Below the pieces are notes generated by a model. The model was not told the DNA's origin and did not search any database. It worked only from the letters and a program-made list of their open reading frames with translations. Positions 36,044 to 44,576 of a DNA stretch of 64,000 nucleotides are shown in pieces (the first letter of the stretch is position 1; each line of letters begins with the position of its first letter). Source of the stretch: Fulvivirga imtechensis AK7. Lineage in GTDB: Bacteria > Bacteroidota > Bacteroidia > Cytophagales > Cyclobacteriaceae. Where the stretch lies: the NCBI RefSeq assembly GCF_000331535.1, contig NZ_AMZN01000048.1, positions 1-64,000 of the forward strand, given 5' to 3'. The position numbers were made by a program, and so were the translations under genes.

Positions 36044-37921
36044 GTATAGCTTCAAATTATATTGGTCATTATTGGTTAGCACGGTAATGGTATAAATACC
36101 TTTCTTCAACTGTGATAAGTCCAGATCAGTAATAGTTTTAGAGGGAGCGTATTCCAGAACTACTTGTCCTGACGTATTAATTACCTGGATAAGTAATGGC
36201 TTCTCTGTTCCTTTAAGTACCTCAATGCTTACCTTATCTTTCGCGGGAACAGGAAATAATTTGATGTTTTGTTTTCTGACGTGGTCTAATGAAGTGGTAA
36301 CCTCATTAACATCTGTAACCGTAATGTCAAAAGCCCTCTCGTAGATATTACCGCCGCTGTCCTCAGTGCGTATTCTCACACTATAGAGTGATTTACTTTC
36401 AAAATCGAATGATTCGGCAGTTAGCAATTCTGCTCCGTCAATAGAGAATGAGCTATTGTCACTATCCCCATTGCCGGCTACAAGAGAATAGCTGAATGTT
36501 TCCCCGGCATCTTCGTCAGTAGAGGATAACGTGCCGACAAGAGTGCCTGTGGCTTCATTTTCGTTAACACTAGCACTGCTTAGCGAGATATCCGTGGGAC
36601 TTTCCTGGACATCGGAGACGGTAATTGTGAAAGCTTTCTCAAATCCGTTGCCTCCGTTATCCTCAGTTTTTATTCGTATATGATATGACGCCTTGCCTTC
36701 AAAATCAAATGATTCGGCAGCGATCAATTCGCTACCATTGATGGAGAAAGCACTATTGTCTGCACCTCCGCTACCTGCTATTAATGAGTAAGTGAAGGTG
36801 TCTCCGTTGTCTTCATCGGTAGTTGTTAAGGTGCCGACCACAGTGTTTGACGCCTCATTTTCATCAATGGAAGTATTGCTGAGGATGATGTCGGTAGGAG
36901 CCTCGGCAACATCATTGACTGTAATGGTAAAAGCCTTTTCATAGGCGCCTCCAAAGCCATCGTTTGTTTTTATTCTGATGCTATAAGTATTCTTACTTTC
37001 AAAATCAAAGGATGCCGCGGTCAACAATTGGTCTCCGCTGATGCTGAAAGAGGTATTATCGGCATCTCCTGTGCCTGCCACCAATGTATAAGTGTGGGTC
37101 TGGTCCGTATTACCATCGGTGGTGGAGAGTTTTCCGACTATAGTCGTTGTAGCGGTATTTTCATCCACAGAGGTATTATCCAGCATGATATCCGAGGGAG
37201 TGTAATTGGGCTCTTCGTTCACGACTACAGACCATGACTGCGTATTGCCTGCAGAGGAGGTGACTTCGAAAACAGCAGGGCAGGTAAAGTCGACAGCCAC
37301 TCCACTTGCAGGGCTGGCGTTTGCTCCGGTGGATAGAGTAAACGTTGATGTAAGGTTTGTCATGTCTGTGCCATGAAAGACATCAATTTCAATCGCGTGA
37401 TTGGTGTTATCAATAGTGGCTACGGAAGTTTGTTCATTTAAAGAGAAGGCTGTAATGTCAGCATCCGCAACAATGGTTGTGATTTCGGCAACACCTATAT
37501 TATTTGATGTGGAGCATTCTGTCATGGTTTCTCCACTTTTTAATTTAATCTCAATGATCACATAGGGGTATTCGGCAATAGTAGTAGTATTAGGATAGCT
37601 TCCCCGATTGCCGATATAGGTTTCCCCAGGTAATAAATAAGGAGTATCCGAAGGGAAGATCGCTCCTCCCGCGGCTACATCTCCACCTAAAACCTGATCT
37701 TTGGAAACATAGCTCTGGATAAGCATTCTGTTCAGAAACATGGTATCCAGACCCACATTTTTTAATTCATATTCATATTGAATATTATCATCGGTCGGAG
37801 TATTTGTAATTGTGATTCTCGATACAATAAGATCTGCATTCGGACAGCAGTCAAAAGCGTTGGTCTTGAAGGATATAACACAACAAAGCAATAGAAGAAT
37901 GTGTAGTAAAGTCTTTTTCAT
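36035..37921 (-). CDS. Secreted cadherin-repeat protein with type IX secretion sorting domain
   Basis: The 628 residues have a signal peptide (ending TNAF), then a CARDB-like beta domain (~25-150) and a short Ig-like segment ending WSVVVNE. Three near-identical ~100-residue cadherin-type repeats follow, each starting SVDENxAxxTxVGxLS or similar and ending YEKAFTITVNDV-like. The C-terminal ~75 residues (IKLFPVPAKDKVSIEV ... LKKGIYTITV) are a type A T9SS sorting domain. The protein should be exported by T9SS and attached to or released from the cell surface; an adhesive role is inferred. Confidence 0.9.
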   Translation of the reverse strand: MKKTLLHILLLLCCVISFKTNAFDCCPNADLIVSRITITNTPTDDNIQYEYELKNVGLDTMFLNRMLIQSYVSKDQVLGGDVAAGGAIFPSDTPYLLPGETYIGNRGSYPNTTTIAEYPYVIIEIKLKSGETMTECSTSNNIGVAEITTIVADADITAFSLNEQTSVATIDNTNHAIEIDVFHGTDMTNLTSTFTLSTGANASPASGVAVDFTCPAVFEVTSSAGNTQSWSVVVNEEPNYTPSDIMLDNTSVDENTATTTIVGKLSTTDGNTDQTHTYTLVAGTGDADNTSFSISGDQLLTAASFDFESKNTYSIRIKTNDGFGGAYEKAFTITVNDVAEAPTDIILSNTSIDENEASNTVVGTLTTTDEDNGDTFTYSLIAGSGGADNSAFSINGSELIAAESFDFEGKASYHIRIKTEDNGGNGFEKAFTITVSDVQESPTDISLSSASVNENEATGTLVGTLSSTDEDAGETFSYSLVAGNGDSDNSSFSIDGAELLTAESFDFESKSLYSVRIRTEDSGGNIYERAFDITVTDVNEVTTSLDHVRKQNIKLFPVPAKDKVSIEVLKGTEKPLLIQVINTSGQVVLEYAPSKTITDLDLSQLKKGIYTITVLTNNDQYNLKLYKK

Positions 37922-38119
37922 ACAACACGGTTAAATGGAACAAAATAATTCGTCAATATACGTTAAAAAGATTTCGCACGTTTTGAAATGTAAAAAAACC
38001 TGGCAATTCCTGATGTTCTTCGCGTAAGTTTGAACATCTTGCCAGTGCGTTCAAAGGTGTAGATGTACCAAAATGCATTAATTTATAAGTTTTTATTTTA
38101 ATTTATTACTTTTTAAAGC

Positions 38120-38127
38120 TACCTTTG
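38120..38127 (+). promoter_or_regulatory. Probable -7 element upstream of the lipoprotein gene
   Basis: TACCTTTG matches TAnnTTTG about 70 bases before the chosen ATG (38197). It overlaps the upstream alternative start codon at 38125, which argues for the later start. No convincing -33 element is seen. Confidence 0.4.
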
Positions 38128-38196
38128 AAGTTTGGCAAGAAATGTGTGAAAATGCCCCATATGGCCGTAGAGCTTGGGCTTCTTCAATTGGTTTGC

Positions 38197-38964
38197 ATGA
38201 GTAAATTGTATCAACCTTTAGCTGCGATTATCCTGTTTTTGTGCGTTCAGGCATGCACAGAAAGAGCGATATGTCCTGCCTATCAAAGTGCCTTTATACA
38301 TGATAAGGAGGTTTTAAAAAGGCACTTCAGCTACTTTGGAGAAGATTCCATGCCTAAGGTAATGGAGGCGAGTAAGGATAAGTTCCTTATTATCGAACCG
38401 ATGTCTTATCGCAAAAAGCTTAGGAGCCTGGAGACCATCCCCATGAAGGATATCTATCCTCAGGAAGCAGATTCGCTGCGATTTGATGATAAATTTTATT
38501 TGGCTGAACGCGATGGTTATGATTCCACAGCAGTAATTGCAGTGGATACACTGGCTTCCGCTGCTGATAGTATCTATATGATCTCTCTGAAAAAGGAGAA
38601 GTTTAACATAGATCAGGAGCTTTATCTATGGTATCTGCGTGATTACCTGGTGTATCCTGACGTGCGTTTGCATAGGCAGGAAATGGCAGAGCAAAAGCGG
38701 GTTGAAGAGAAGGAGGAGCGCAAGAAGAAGGGTGTATTTGGTTTTTTCAGGAACCTGTTTAATAAAAAAGAAGAGCCTTCTGACAGCACAATATTTGACG
38801 TAGAAACCTCTGCAACAGAGCTCGATGGCAAATCAAAAAAGAAGAAAAAGCCACTAGGCCTCTTTAAAAAGAAGGAGAGATCAGAGGAAGAACCACAAGA
38901 CCAGCTACCACCATCTCAACCAGCCCCGGTTGAGGAAGAAGATGATGGAGAAGACGATTTTTAG
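38197..38964 (+). CDS. Lipoprotein with a highly charged C-terminal tail
   Basis: From ATG 38197 the product (255 residues) has a lipobox ending LCVQAC, then CPAYQSAFIHDKEVLKRHFSYF. The centre is soluble. The last ~90 residues are Lys/Glu-rich with repeated GVFGFF/PLGLF-KKKE patches and a final acidic stretch (EEEDDGEDDF). I do not recognise a function. The stop codon lies in the start of the following heptamer array. Confidence 0.7.
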   Translation: MSKLYQPLAAIILFLCVQACTERAICPAYQSAFIHDKEVLKRHFSYFGEDSMPKVMEASKDKFLIIEPMSYRKKLRSLETIPMKDIYPQEADSLRFDDKFYLAERDGYDSTAVIAVDTLASAADSIYMISLKKEKFNIDQELYLWYLRDYLVYPDVRLHRQEMAEQKRVEEKEERKKKGVFGFFRNLFNKKEEPSDSTIFDVETSATELDGKSKKKKKPLGLFKKKERSEEEPQDQLPPSQPAPVEEEDDGEDDF

Positions 38965-39038
38965 ATTTACGATTTTAGATTTACGAATACCTAGCAACCT
39001 GTCCCCAGAGACCAGCTACCAGCTACCACTTACTATTA
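38955..39038. repeat. Heptamer array, about 12 units, between convergent genes
   Basis: A 7-base register holds from CGATTTT, TAGATTT, ACGATTT, TAGATTT through diverged units to ACCAGCT, ACCAGCT, ACCACTT. Both flanking genes end inside it: the lipoprotein stop lies in the first units, and the last residues (VSGSW) and stop of the minus-strand gene in the later ones. Confidence 0.7.
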
Positions 39039-39489
39039 ATTGTTCAGCATTAACCGGTATACGGATGTTATCCAGCAGCTTCTCTTCCAGCAGACTTGCC
39101 CATTCATTCAGGTAAAGTACCACATCTTCCTTTTTATTGGGTGTTAAAAATCGCTGACCCTTCTGTAAACGGTTAAGCACTTCTTTATCTGATAATTTTT
39201 CCAGCCGTTTCAGGTCATCCGTATCCAACCCAAAGTTGAGCATTTGGCTGATGAGGTCGTCCATAAGCAAGCCGCTGGTAGGGCAGTAATCGTTTAACTG
39301 CTCGTTCCAATCACCATATTTGTGCATAGCTCTACTATGGATCTCTGTTTTGGAGAGTTTGGTGATCTCCTGTGCCAAAAAGCCACAATTGCAGCTCCCC
39401 ATATGTCCCCACTGGTAGTTATTACTGGCAGCTAATGCGTTTGCCGTATTTCTGATCGCTTTTATGAGGTGTAGACTTGGTTTTGCCAT
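39016..39489 (-). CDS. Conserved hypothetical protein
   Basis: The chosen start (39489) gives 157 residues beginning MAKPSLHLIKAIRNTANALA. A longer frame to 39543 is less likely. The conserved-looking core has GSCNCGFLAQEITKLSKTEIH and DWNEQLNDYCPTSGLLMDDLI. The cysteines could bind metal, but no family function is known to me. Its C-terminus runs into the heptamer array. Confidence 0.65.
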   Translation of the reverse strand: MAKPSLHLIKAIRNTANALAASNNYQWGHMGSCNCGFLAQEITKLSKTEIHSRAMHKYGDWNEQLNDYCPTSGLLMDDLISQMLNFGLDTDDLKRLEKLSDKEVLNRLQKGQRFLTPNKKEDVVLYLNEWASLLEEKLLDNIRIPVNAEQLIVSGSW

Positions 39490-39922
39490 GGATTTAGTAT
39501 TTAACGTGCGTTTGATATAGAAGGACCGATTAAAGGTATACATATCTGAAAATAAAGTCCAAAAAACCTCTTTTAGGGAAGAATGAAGAATCTTACTAAG
39601 TTCAAGGGTGCTATTAGCAACTTAGGAAGATCCTACTCCCGTCAGGAGGATAAGCATTTTATTTTATATCGAACCCACCGTTATTTAATAAGAAACAAAT
39701 GACGGACTTGCATAGTTTCTGAATACTTAGCCGCGATTTCAAATTTCAAATTTTCAGATCGCAGATCTGCTCATACGCCGATTCATGCCCCGCACCCCTC
39801 GTGAACCTCCGCTGCACCACGGTTTCAGATTTCAGATTTCAAATCTGCCGCCCGTATAAGATCGCTCTGAAAATACATCAAAAACACCGAAGTTTAAAGT
39901 CTAAACACTAAACCCGTGAAAT
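39490..39922. repeat. Intergenic region with heptamer repeats
   Basis: No gene is seen. Heptamer stretches occur at 39735-39755 (GATTTCA, AATTTCA, AATTTTC) and 39821-39848 (GGTTTCA, GATTTCA, GATTTCA, AATCTGC), with the palindrome GCAGATCTGC near 39761. The M13 peptidase gene follows; no consensus promoter was identified. Confidence 0.55.
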
Positions 39923-42001
39923 ATGAAATTAAGTGATTTTAATCTTCGTCATGCTATATTGGCTTTTGGTGTAGGTGCGTTTGTAGCAGCCTGCACATCT
40001 GCAGAAGATGGTAAGTCTGACAGTGAAGCGGTGGTAGGGATCAACACTAGTTATATAGACTCTACTGTCCGGCCTTCTGATGATTTCTTTCGTTTTGTTA
40101 ACGGAAAATGGATTGACCAGACTGAAATTCCCGGTGACCAGGGTCGATGGGGCAGCTTCAATGAGCTGAGAGAAATGACTAATGAAACCGTACTTTCAGT
40201 ACTTGAAACAGCAGGTAAAAGCAACAAATACGGAGAAGGTACCGACCAGAAAAAAGCTACGGATTTTTATGCTATAGGTATGGATTCCCTCTTAGCAGAA
40301 AGAGTTGGTGCTCAGCCGCTGCAGCCTTATTTCGATAAAATAGGGCAGATCTCTGATGCCGGTGACCTTCAGAAATATCTTTCCGAGCAACAGACCTATG
40401 GAGGAGGCGCTTTTTTCAACTTTGCAGTATTTCCTGACCTGAAAAACAGCAAGGTGATGGCTACGTATCTGGGCCAGGGAGGCCTGGGACTTCCTGACAG
40501 AGATTATTATACCAAAATAGACTCAAAATCTCAGGAGATCAGAGATAAATATGTGAAGCATATAGCCAGAATGCTAACCCTGGCTGGCGATGAACCACAA
40601 ATGGCTGCCGATCAGGCTGCCAGGATCATGGCCTTAGAGACCCGGTTAGCCGAAGCATCAATGACAAATGTGGAGCGGAGGAATATTCCTGCTCTATACA
40701 ATAAAAGATCATTAACGGAATTGGCTGAACTGGCACCCTCCATTGATTGGGGGCAGTACCTCGAAGATATGGACGTGACCGGTATTGATACGCTGATCGT
40801 TATGCAGCCTGAGTTCATAGCTGAATTTCAAAAAATAACGGAAGAAGTGCCTGTTGCTGTGTGGAAAGAATACTTGCGTTGGAGACTTGTTGATGGTACA
40901 GCAGGATTTCTGAGCAACGAATTTGTTCAGGCCAATTTTGAATTTTATAGCAAAGAATTACGTGGTGTGGAAGAAATGCAGCCACGATGGAAAAGAGTTT
41001 TGGCTACCACAAACGGCTCACTTGGGGAAGCTATAGGGAAGCTATATGTAGATGAAAAATTTCCACCTGAGGCCAAGACTAAGGCACAGGAAATGGTAGA
41101 GAATATTAAACTGGCTTTTGCTGACAGGATCAAAAAGCTGGATTGGATGTCGGATTCCACCAAGGAGAAGGCACTGGAGAAATTGAAAACAATGACGGTG
41201 AAGATCGGTTATCCCGATGAGTGGCGCGATTACTCAGGCTTGATGGTAGAGGGTGATCCTGAAAAATCATCTTATATCCAGAATGTGCTGAACGCTTCGA
41301 AATTCGGATTTGAATACCAGATCAGTAAAATAGGCAAACCCGTGGACAAGAAGGAATGGGGCATGTCGCCACAGACGGTGAACGCCTATTTCAACCCCTT
41401 GTTTAATGAAATTGTATTTCCCGCAGCCATATTACAACCTCCTTTTTACAACTACAAAGCTGACATGGCAGTTAACTATGGTGGTATAGGCGCTGTCATT
41501 GGTCATGAGATCTCACATTGTTTTGATGACCAGGGCAGCAGATTTGATGCGGAAGGCAATTTGAAAAACTGGTGGACAGAGAAAGATGCAGAGAGCTTTA
41601 AGGCCAGAACGGGTCAGTTGGTGGCCCAGTATGATGCATATGAGCCGCTGGATAGCGTCCGGGTAAATGGCGCCTTTACACTCGGTGAAAATATTGGAGA
41701 CCTGGGAGGTGTAAGTGCTGCTTATGATGGCTTGCAACGCCACCTGGCCGAGCATGGTAATCCCGGCCTTATCGATGGCATGACCCCGGAACAGAGATTT
41801 TTTGTTTCGTGGGCTACTATTTGGAGGATCAAGTATAAAAATGAGACGCTGCGCACTCAGGTCAATACAGACCCTCATTCACCGGGCATGTATCGTGCCA
41901 ACGGCCCGCTTGCTAACCTGGAGACGTTCTACCAGGCGTTTAATGTTCAACCAGGTGATGGCATGTACCGGGCAGATAGTGTTAGAGTAAAGATTTGGTA
42001 A
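39923..42001 (+). CDS. M13 family metallopeptidase (PepO/neprilysin-like) lipoprotein
   Basis: The 692 residues begin with a lipoprotein signal ending FVAAC (Cys24). The N-terminal M13 domain contains TVRPSDDFFRFVNGKWI. The C-terminal catalytic domain has the zinc motif HEISH (528-532) and the second signature ENIGDLGG (Glu589). NAYFNPLFNEIVFPAAILQPPF is the substrate-binding region typical of the family. It should degrade peptides in the periplasm or at the outer membrane. A strong hairpin follows the stop. Confidence 0.95.
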   Translation: MKLSDFNLRHAILAFGVGAFVAACTSAEDGKSDSEAVVGINTSYIDSTVRPSDDFFRFVNGKWIDQTEIPGDQGRWGSFNELREMTNETVLSVLETAGKSNKYGEGTDQKKATDFYAIGMDSLLAERVGAQPLQPYFDKIGQISDAGDLQKYLSEQQTYGGGAFFNFAVFPDLKNSKVMATYLGQGGLGLPDRDYYTKIDSKSQEIRDKYVKHIARMLTLAGDEPQMAADQAARIMALETRLAEASMTNVERRNIPALYNKRSLTELAELAPSIDWGQYLEDMDVTGIDTLIVMQPEFIAEFQKITEEVPVAVWKEYLRWRLVDGTAGFLSNEFVQANFEFYSKELRGVEEMQPRWKRVLATTNGSLGEAIGKLYVDEKFPPEAKTKAQEMVENIKLAFADRIKKLDWMSDSTKEKALEKLKTMTVKIGYPDEWRDYSGLMVEGDPEKSSYIQNVLNASKFGFEYQISKIGKPVDKKEWGMSPQTVNAYFNPLFNEIVFPAAILQPPFYNYKADMAVNYGGIGAVIGHEISHCFDDQGSRFDAEGNLKNWWTEKDAESFKARTGQLVAQYDAYEPLDSVRVNGAFTLGENIGDLGGVSAAYDGLQRHLAEHGNPGLIDGMTPEQRFFVSWATIWRIKYKNETLRTQVNTDPHSPGMYRANGPLANLETFYQAFNVQPGDGMYRADSVRVKIW

Positions 42002-42009
42002 TATTTTTA

Positions 42010-42047
42010 AACTTTATTAAACTTGTTTAAACGAGTTTAATAAAGTT
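42010..42047 (+). terminator. Hairpin terminator after the M13 peptidase
   Basis: AACTTTATTAAACT (42010-42023) pairs perfectly with AGTTTAATAAAGTT (42034-42047), followed by ATTTTAAT. It is AT-rich but 14 bp long. Confidence 0.65.
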
Positions 42048-42065
42048 ATTTTAATCAATATCTAT

Positions 42066-42230
42066 ATGGGAAAAGGAGATAAAAAGACTAAACGAGGAAA
42101 GATCGCCATGGGTACCTTCGGAGTTTCCAGACCCAGGCCGAGTACTGGAAAAGGCAAGAATACTTCAGTGGCCGGAGAGCTAAATGAAGAGCCAAAGACC
42201 CGAAAAGCAGGGCCGTCAAAAAAGAAATAA
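42066..42230 (+). CDS. 30S ribosomal protein THX
   Basis: This 54-residue, strongly basic protein begins MGKGDKKTKRGKIAMGTFG followed by VSRPRP. The pattern MGKGDKK(S/T)xRGKIxxGTYG is the hallmark of THX, a small ribosomal protein that sits in the head of the 30S subunit in Thermus and some other lineages. The ATG lies shortly after the peptidase terminator; the trp promoter begins about 10 bases after its stop. Confidence 0.9.
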   Translation: MGKGDKKTKRGKIAMGTFGVSRPRPSTGKGKNTSVAGELNEEPKTRKAGPSKKK

Positions 42231-42239
42231 TTTTTTTTG

Positions 42240-42270
42240 TTTGCTTTTAAGTTTTCCTTTTATACTTTTG
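42240..42270 (+). promoter_or_regulatory. Promoter of the trp leader and operon
   Basis: TTTG (42240-42243), 19 bases, then TACTTTTG (42263-42270): the same spacing as the act operon promoter. The leader peptide ATG begins at 42279, only 9 bases after the -7 element, so its mRNA would have almost no 5' untranslated sequence. Confidence 0.75.
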
Positions 42271-42278
42271 ATCTGAAT

Positions 42279-42332
42279 ATGAAAAACAATTTCTTTAATA
42301 GCGCATGGTGGTGGCACTTTACTAAACTGTAA
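42279..42332 (+). CDS. Trp leader peptide 1
   Basis: A 17-codon frame reads MKNNFFNSAWWWHFTKL and stops. Three consecutive TGG codons (42306-42314) are the sensing element: ribosome stalling here at low charged tRNA-Trp exposes the antiterminator. An intrinsic terminator and competing antiterminator follow directly, and trpE lies downstream. Confidence 0.9.
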   Translation: MKNNFFNSAWWWHFTKL

Positions 42333-42334
42333 AG

Positions 42335-42409
42335 GAACAGCGTTATTGTAGATTTGAAATAGATCAAAGACATTTTAAGCCCGCTGTTCTCCAACAGCGG
42401 GCTTTTTTA
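42335..42409 (+). terminator. Trp attenuator 1 (antiterminator and intrinsic terminator)
   Basis: Terminator: AGCCCGCTGTT (42378-42388) pairs with AACAGCGGGCT (42393-42403), loop CTCC, then TTTTTTAT. Antiterminator: GAACAGCG (42335-42342), just past the leader stop, is perfectly complementary to CGCTGTTC (42382-42389) in the terminator 5' arm. The two structures exclude each other, the classical transcription attenuation design. Confidence 0.9.
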
Positions 42410-42432
42410 TTATCGATTTACGGGTATATAAA

Positions 42433-42495
42433 ATGACAATATTCATAGCAAAAACAACTAAAGCATGGTGGTGGCACTTTAATCATTTCCAATGA
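42433..42495 (+). CDS. Trp leader peptide 2
   Basis: A second leader of 20 codons starts at ATG 42433 and contains the same AWWWHF with three TGG codons (42466-42474), ending at TGA 42493-42495. No separate promoter is evident between the first terminator and this ATG, so it is reached by transcripts that escape attenuator 1. Confidence 0.88.
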   Translation: MTIFIAKTTKAWWWHFNHFQ

Positions 42496-42558
42496 TGAGC
42501 AGTATCGCTATGCCAAATTTTAAAGGGCTTGCTGTTCATCCGGCAGGCCCTTTTTTAT
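42494..42558 (+). terminator. Trp attenuator 2 (antiterminator and intrinsic terminator)
   Basis: Terminator: AAGGGCTTGC (42523-42532) pairs with GCAGGCCCTT (42543-42552) with one G-U pair, then TTTTTATTT. Antiterminator: GATGAGCAG (42494-42502), overlapping the leader stop codon, pairs with CTGTTCATC (42532-42540) with one G-U pair. The design repeats that of attenuator 1 but the stem sequences differ. Confidence 0.85.
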
Positions 42559-42585
42559 TTAATAATGATTTGTAAACAACTAAAA

Positions 42586-43989
42586 ATGAAACGATTTACC
42601 TTAAAAACGAATACCAAAAAGCTGCTGGCGGATATGCTTACACCAGTGAGTATCTATCTAAGGCTGAGAGATAAATTTTCGGAAAGTATTCTTCTCGAAA
42701 GTTCGGATTATCATGGTACCGACAATAGCTTTTCCTATATCTGTTGCTCCCCCATAGCTTCTTTTGAGGTGAAAAAGGGACAGTTGCAGGTGGTATATCC
42801 GGGAGGGGATGTGCAACAAAAGGAGGTAACAAGGGAAAATATTCTGTCGGAGCTCGATGCTTTCCGCTCTGCGTTTGATTCGGAACCTACCGAACACAAA
42901 TTCGTGACCAATGGCCTGTTTGGTTACATGGCATATGATGGTATTAAATTTTTTGAAGATATTGAGATAAGCCAGGTAAACGATGTTATCCCCGATATCA
43001 TCTACAGGGTGTACAAGTACGTTATTGTTATAGATCACTTCAGGAATGAGCTTTACCTTTTTGAACATAAGGTGGAGGAGTTGGAGAAAAAGGGTAGTCT
43101 GGGATACCTGGAATCCCTCATTAAGGTAAATAATAACCCTCAGTTTGATTTTACACTTCAGGGTAAAGAACAGTCGAACTACACAGATGAAGAGTTTCTT
43201 CAGATCCTGACCAAAGGCCGGTCGCACTGCTTACGTGGTGATGTGTTCCAGATAGTATTATCAAGGAGGTTCCAAAGCAAGTTTTCAGGTGATGAATTCA
43301 ATGTTTACCGTGCCCTGAGGTCTATCAATCCTTCACCATATCTCTTCTACTTCGACTATGGCAGTTTCAAGATCTTTGGATCATCCCCCGAATCACAAAT
43401 AGTGATAAAAGGAAAGCAGGCGAGCATATATCCAATTGCAGGCACGTTTAAACGCACCGGCAATGACTCCGCTGATGCTGACCTTGCCCGGGAGCTGGCT
43501 GCCGATGAAAAGGAAAACTCAGAGCATGTGATGCTCGTTGACCTGGCCAGGAATGACCTGAGTAGAAGCTCGGAGAAGGTGGAAGTGGAGGTTTTTAAAG
43601 AGATACAATATTATTCTCATGTGATCCACCTCGTGAGTAAAGTCACCGGACAGCTTGCAGCACAATCATCACCACTAAAGCTTGTTGCGGATACCTTTCC
43701 TGCCGGCACCTTGTCCGGAGCGCCCAAACACATGGCCATGCAACTGATCGACAGGTATGAAAATATCAGCCGAAACTACTATGGAGGGGCTATAGGTTTC
43801 ATGGGATTCAACGGAGATTTTAACCATGCCATTATGATCAGGTCTTTTTTGAGCAAAGACAATACGCTGCACTATCAGGCCGGGGCAGGTGTGGTGGCCA
43901 AATCACTGCCCAACAGTGAATTGCAAGAAGTAAATAACAAGCTTGCGGCTTTAAGAAAGGCATTGGAAATGGCACAGAGACTGAACTAG
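42586..43989 (+). CDS. trpE: Anthranilate synthase component I
   Basis: The start at ATG 42586 (MKRFTLKTNTKKLL) gives 467 residues; an earlier in-frame start at 42529 lies inside the terminator stem and is rejected. TrpE makes anthranilate from chorismate with ammonia from TrpG. Visible motifs are LLESSDYHG (the tryptophan feedback region), GDVFQIVLSRRF, PIAGTFKRTG, VDLARNDLSR, TFPAGTLSGAPK and YYGGAIGFM with the final QAGAGVV. It is the first structural gene of the operon. Confidence 0.97.
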   Translation: MKRFTLKTNTKKLLADMLTPVSIYLRLRDKFSESILLESSDYHGTDNSFSYICCSPIASFEVKKGQLQVVYPGGDVQQKEVTRENILSELDAFRSAFDSEPTEHKFVTNGLFGYMAYDGIKFFEDIEISQVNDVIPDIIYRVYKYVIVIDHFRNELYLFEHKVEELEKKGSLGYLESLIKVNNNPQFDFTLQGKEQSNYTDEEFLQILTKGRSHCLRGDVFQIVLSRRFQSKFSGDEFNVYRALRSINPSPYLFYFDYGSFKIFGSSPESQIVIKGKQASIYPIAGTFKRTGNDSADADLARELAADEKENSEHVMLVDLARNDLSRSSEKVEVEVFKEIQYYSHVIHLVSKVTGQLAAQSSPLKLVADTFPAGTLSGAPKHMAMQLIDRYENISRNYYGGAIGFMGFNGDFNHAIMIRSFLSKDNTLHYQAGAGVVAKSLPNSELQEVNNKLAALRKALEMAQRLN

Positions 43990-43996
43990 AGCAACT

Positions 43997-44572
43997 ATGA
44001 AAAACATATTACTACTCGATAATTACGATTCATTTACCTATAACCTGGTACATATCATCAGAGAATTAGGGCATGCAGATCACCTGGATGTGATCCGTAA
44101 CGATAAAATATTGCTGGAAGAGGTAGCCAGGTATGATAAGGTACTGATCTCTCCGGGGCCCGGAATACCCGATGAGGCAGGCATCCTTAAAGCGCTGGTG
44201 AAAAGATATGCATCAACCAAGAGCATTCTGGGTGTTTGCCTCGGCTTGCAGGGCATAGCGGAAGTTTTTGGCTGTGAGCTTTATAACATGTTCACAGTGT
44301 TGCATGGAGTGGCGAGCAATATCACAGTGCAAGACCCGGAAGATTACATTTTCACAAATATCCCTCCGCAGTTTAAAGCCTGCCACTACCATAGCTGGGC
44401 TGTGCTGCCCGAGTCCGTCAATGGGGCTTTGAAAGTGACCGCCCTGGACGAACATAACAATATCATGGGACTTAGCCATGTGCAATATGATGTGAAAGGG
44501 CTTCAGTTTCACCCGGAATCAATTCTGACAGAGCATGGCAAATTAATGATCGAAAACTGGTTAAAAAATTAA
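43997..44572 (+). CDS. trpG: Anthranilate synthase component II (glutamine amidotransferase)
   Basis: The 191 residues show the class I amidotransferase triad region: LLDNYDSFTYNL, SPGPGIPDEAG, the nucleophile Cys81 in GVCLGLQG, and FHPES near the C-terminus. It supplies ammonia to TrpE. It starts 7 bases after trpE and is followed after 4 bases by trpD; it is a separate gene, not fused to trpD as in enterics. Confidence 0.96.
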   Translation: MKNILLLDNYDSFTYNLVHIIRELGHADHLDVIRNDKILLEEVARYDKVLISPGPGIPDEAGILKALVKRYASTKSILGVCLGLQGIAEVFGCELYNMFTVLHGVASNITVQDPEDYIFTNIPPQFKACHYHSWAVLPESVNGALKVTALDEHNNIMGLSHVQYDVKGLQFHPESILTEHGKLMIENWLKN

Positions 44573-44576
44573 AGAT

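Noticed and set aside
42529-42585. Earlier in-frame start for trpE
   Set aside because: It lies within the attenuator 2 terminator stem; the ATG at 42586 starts a normal TrpE N-terminus.
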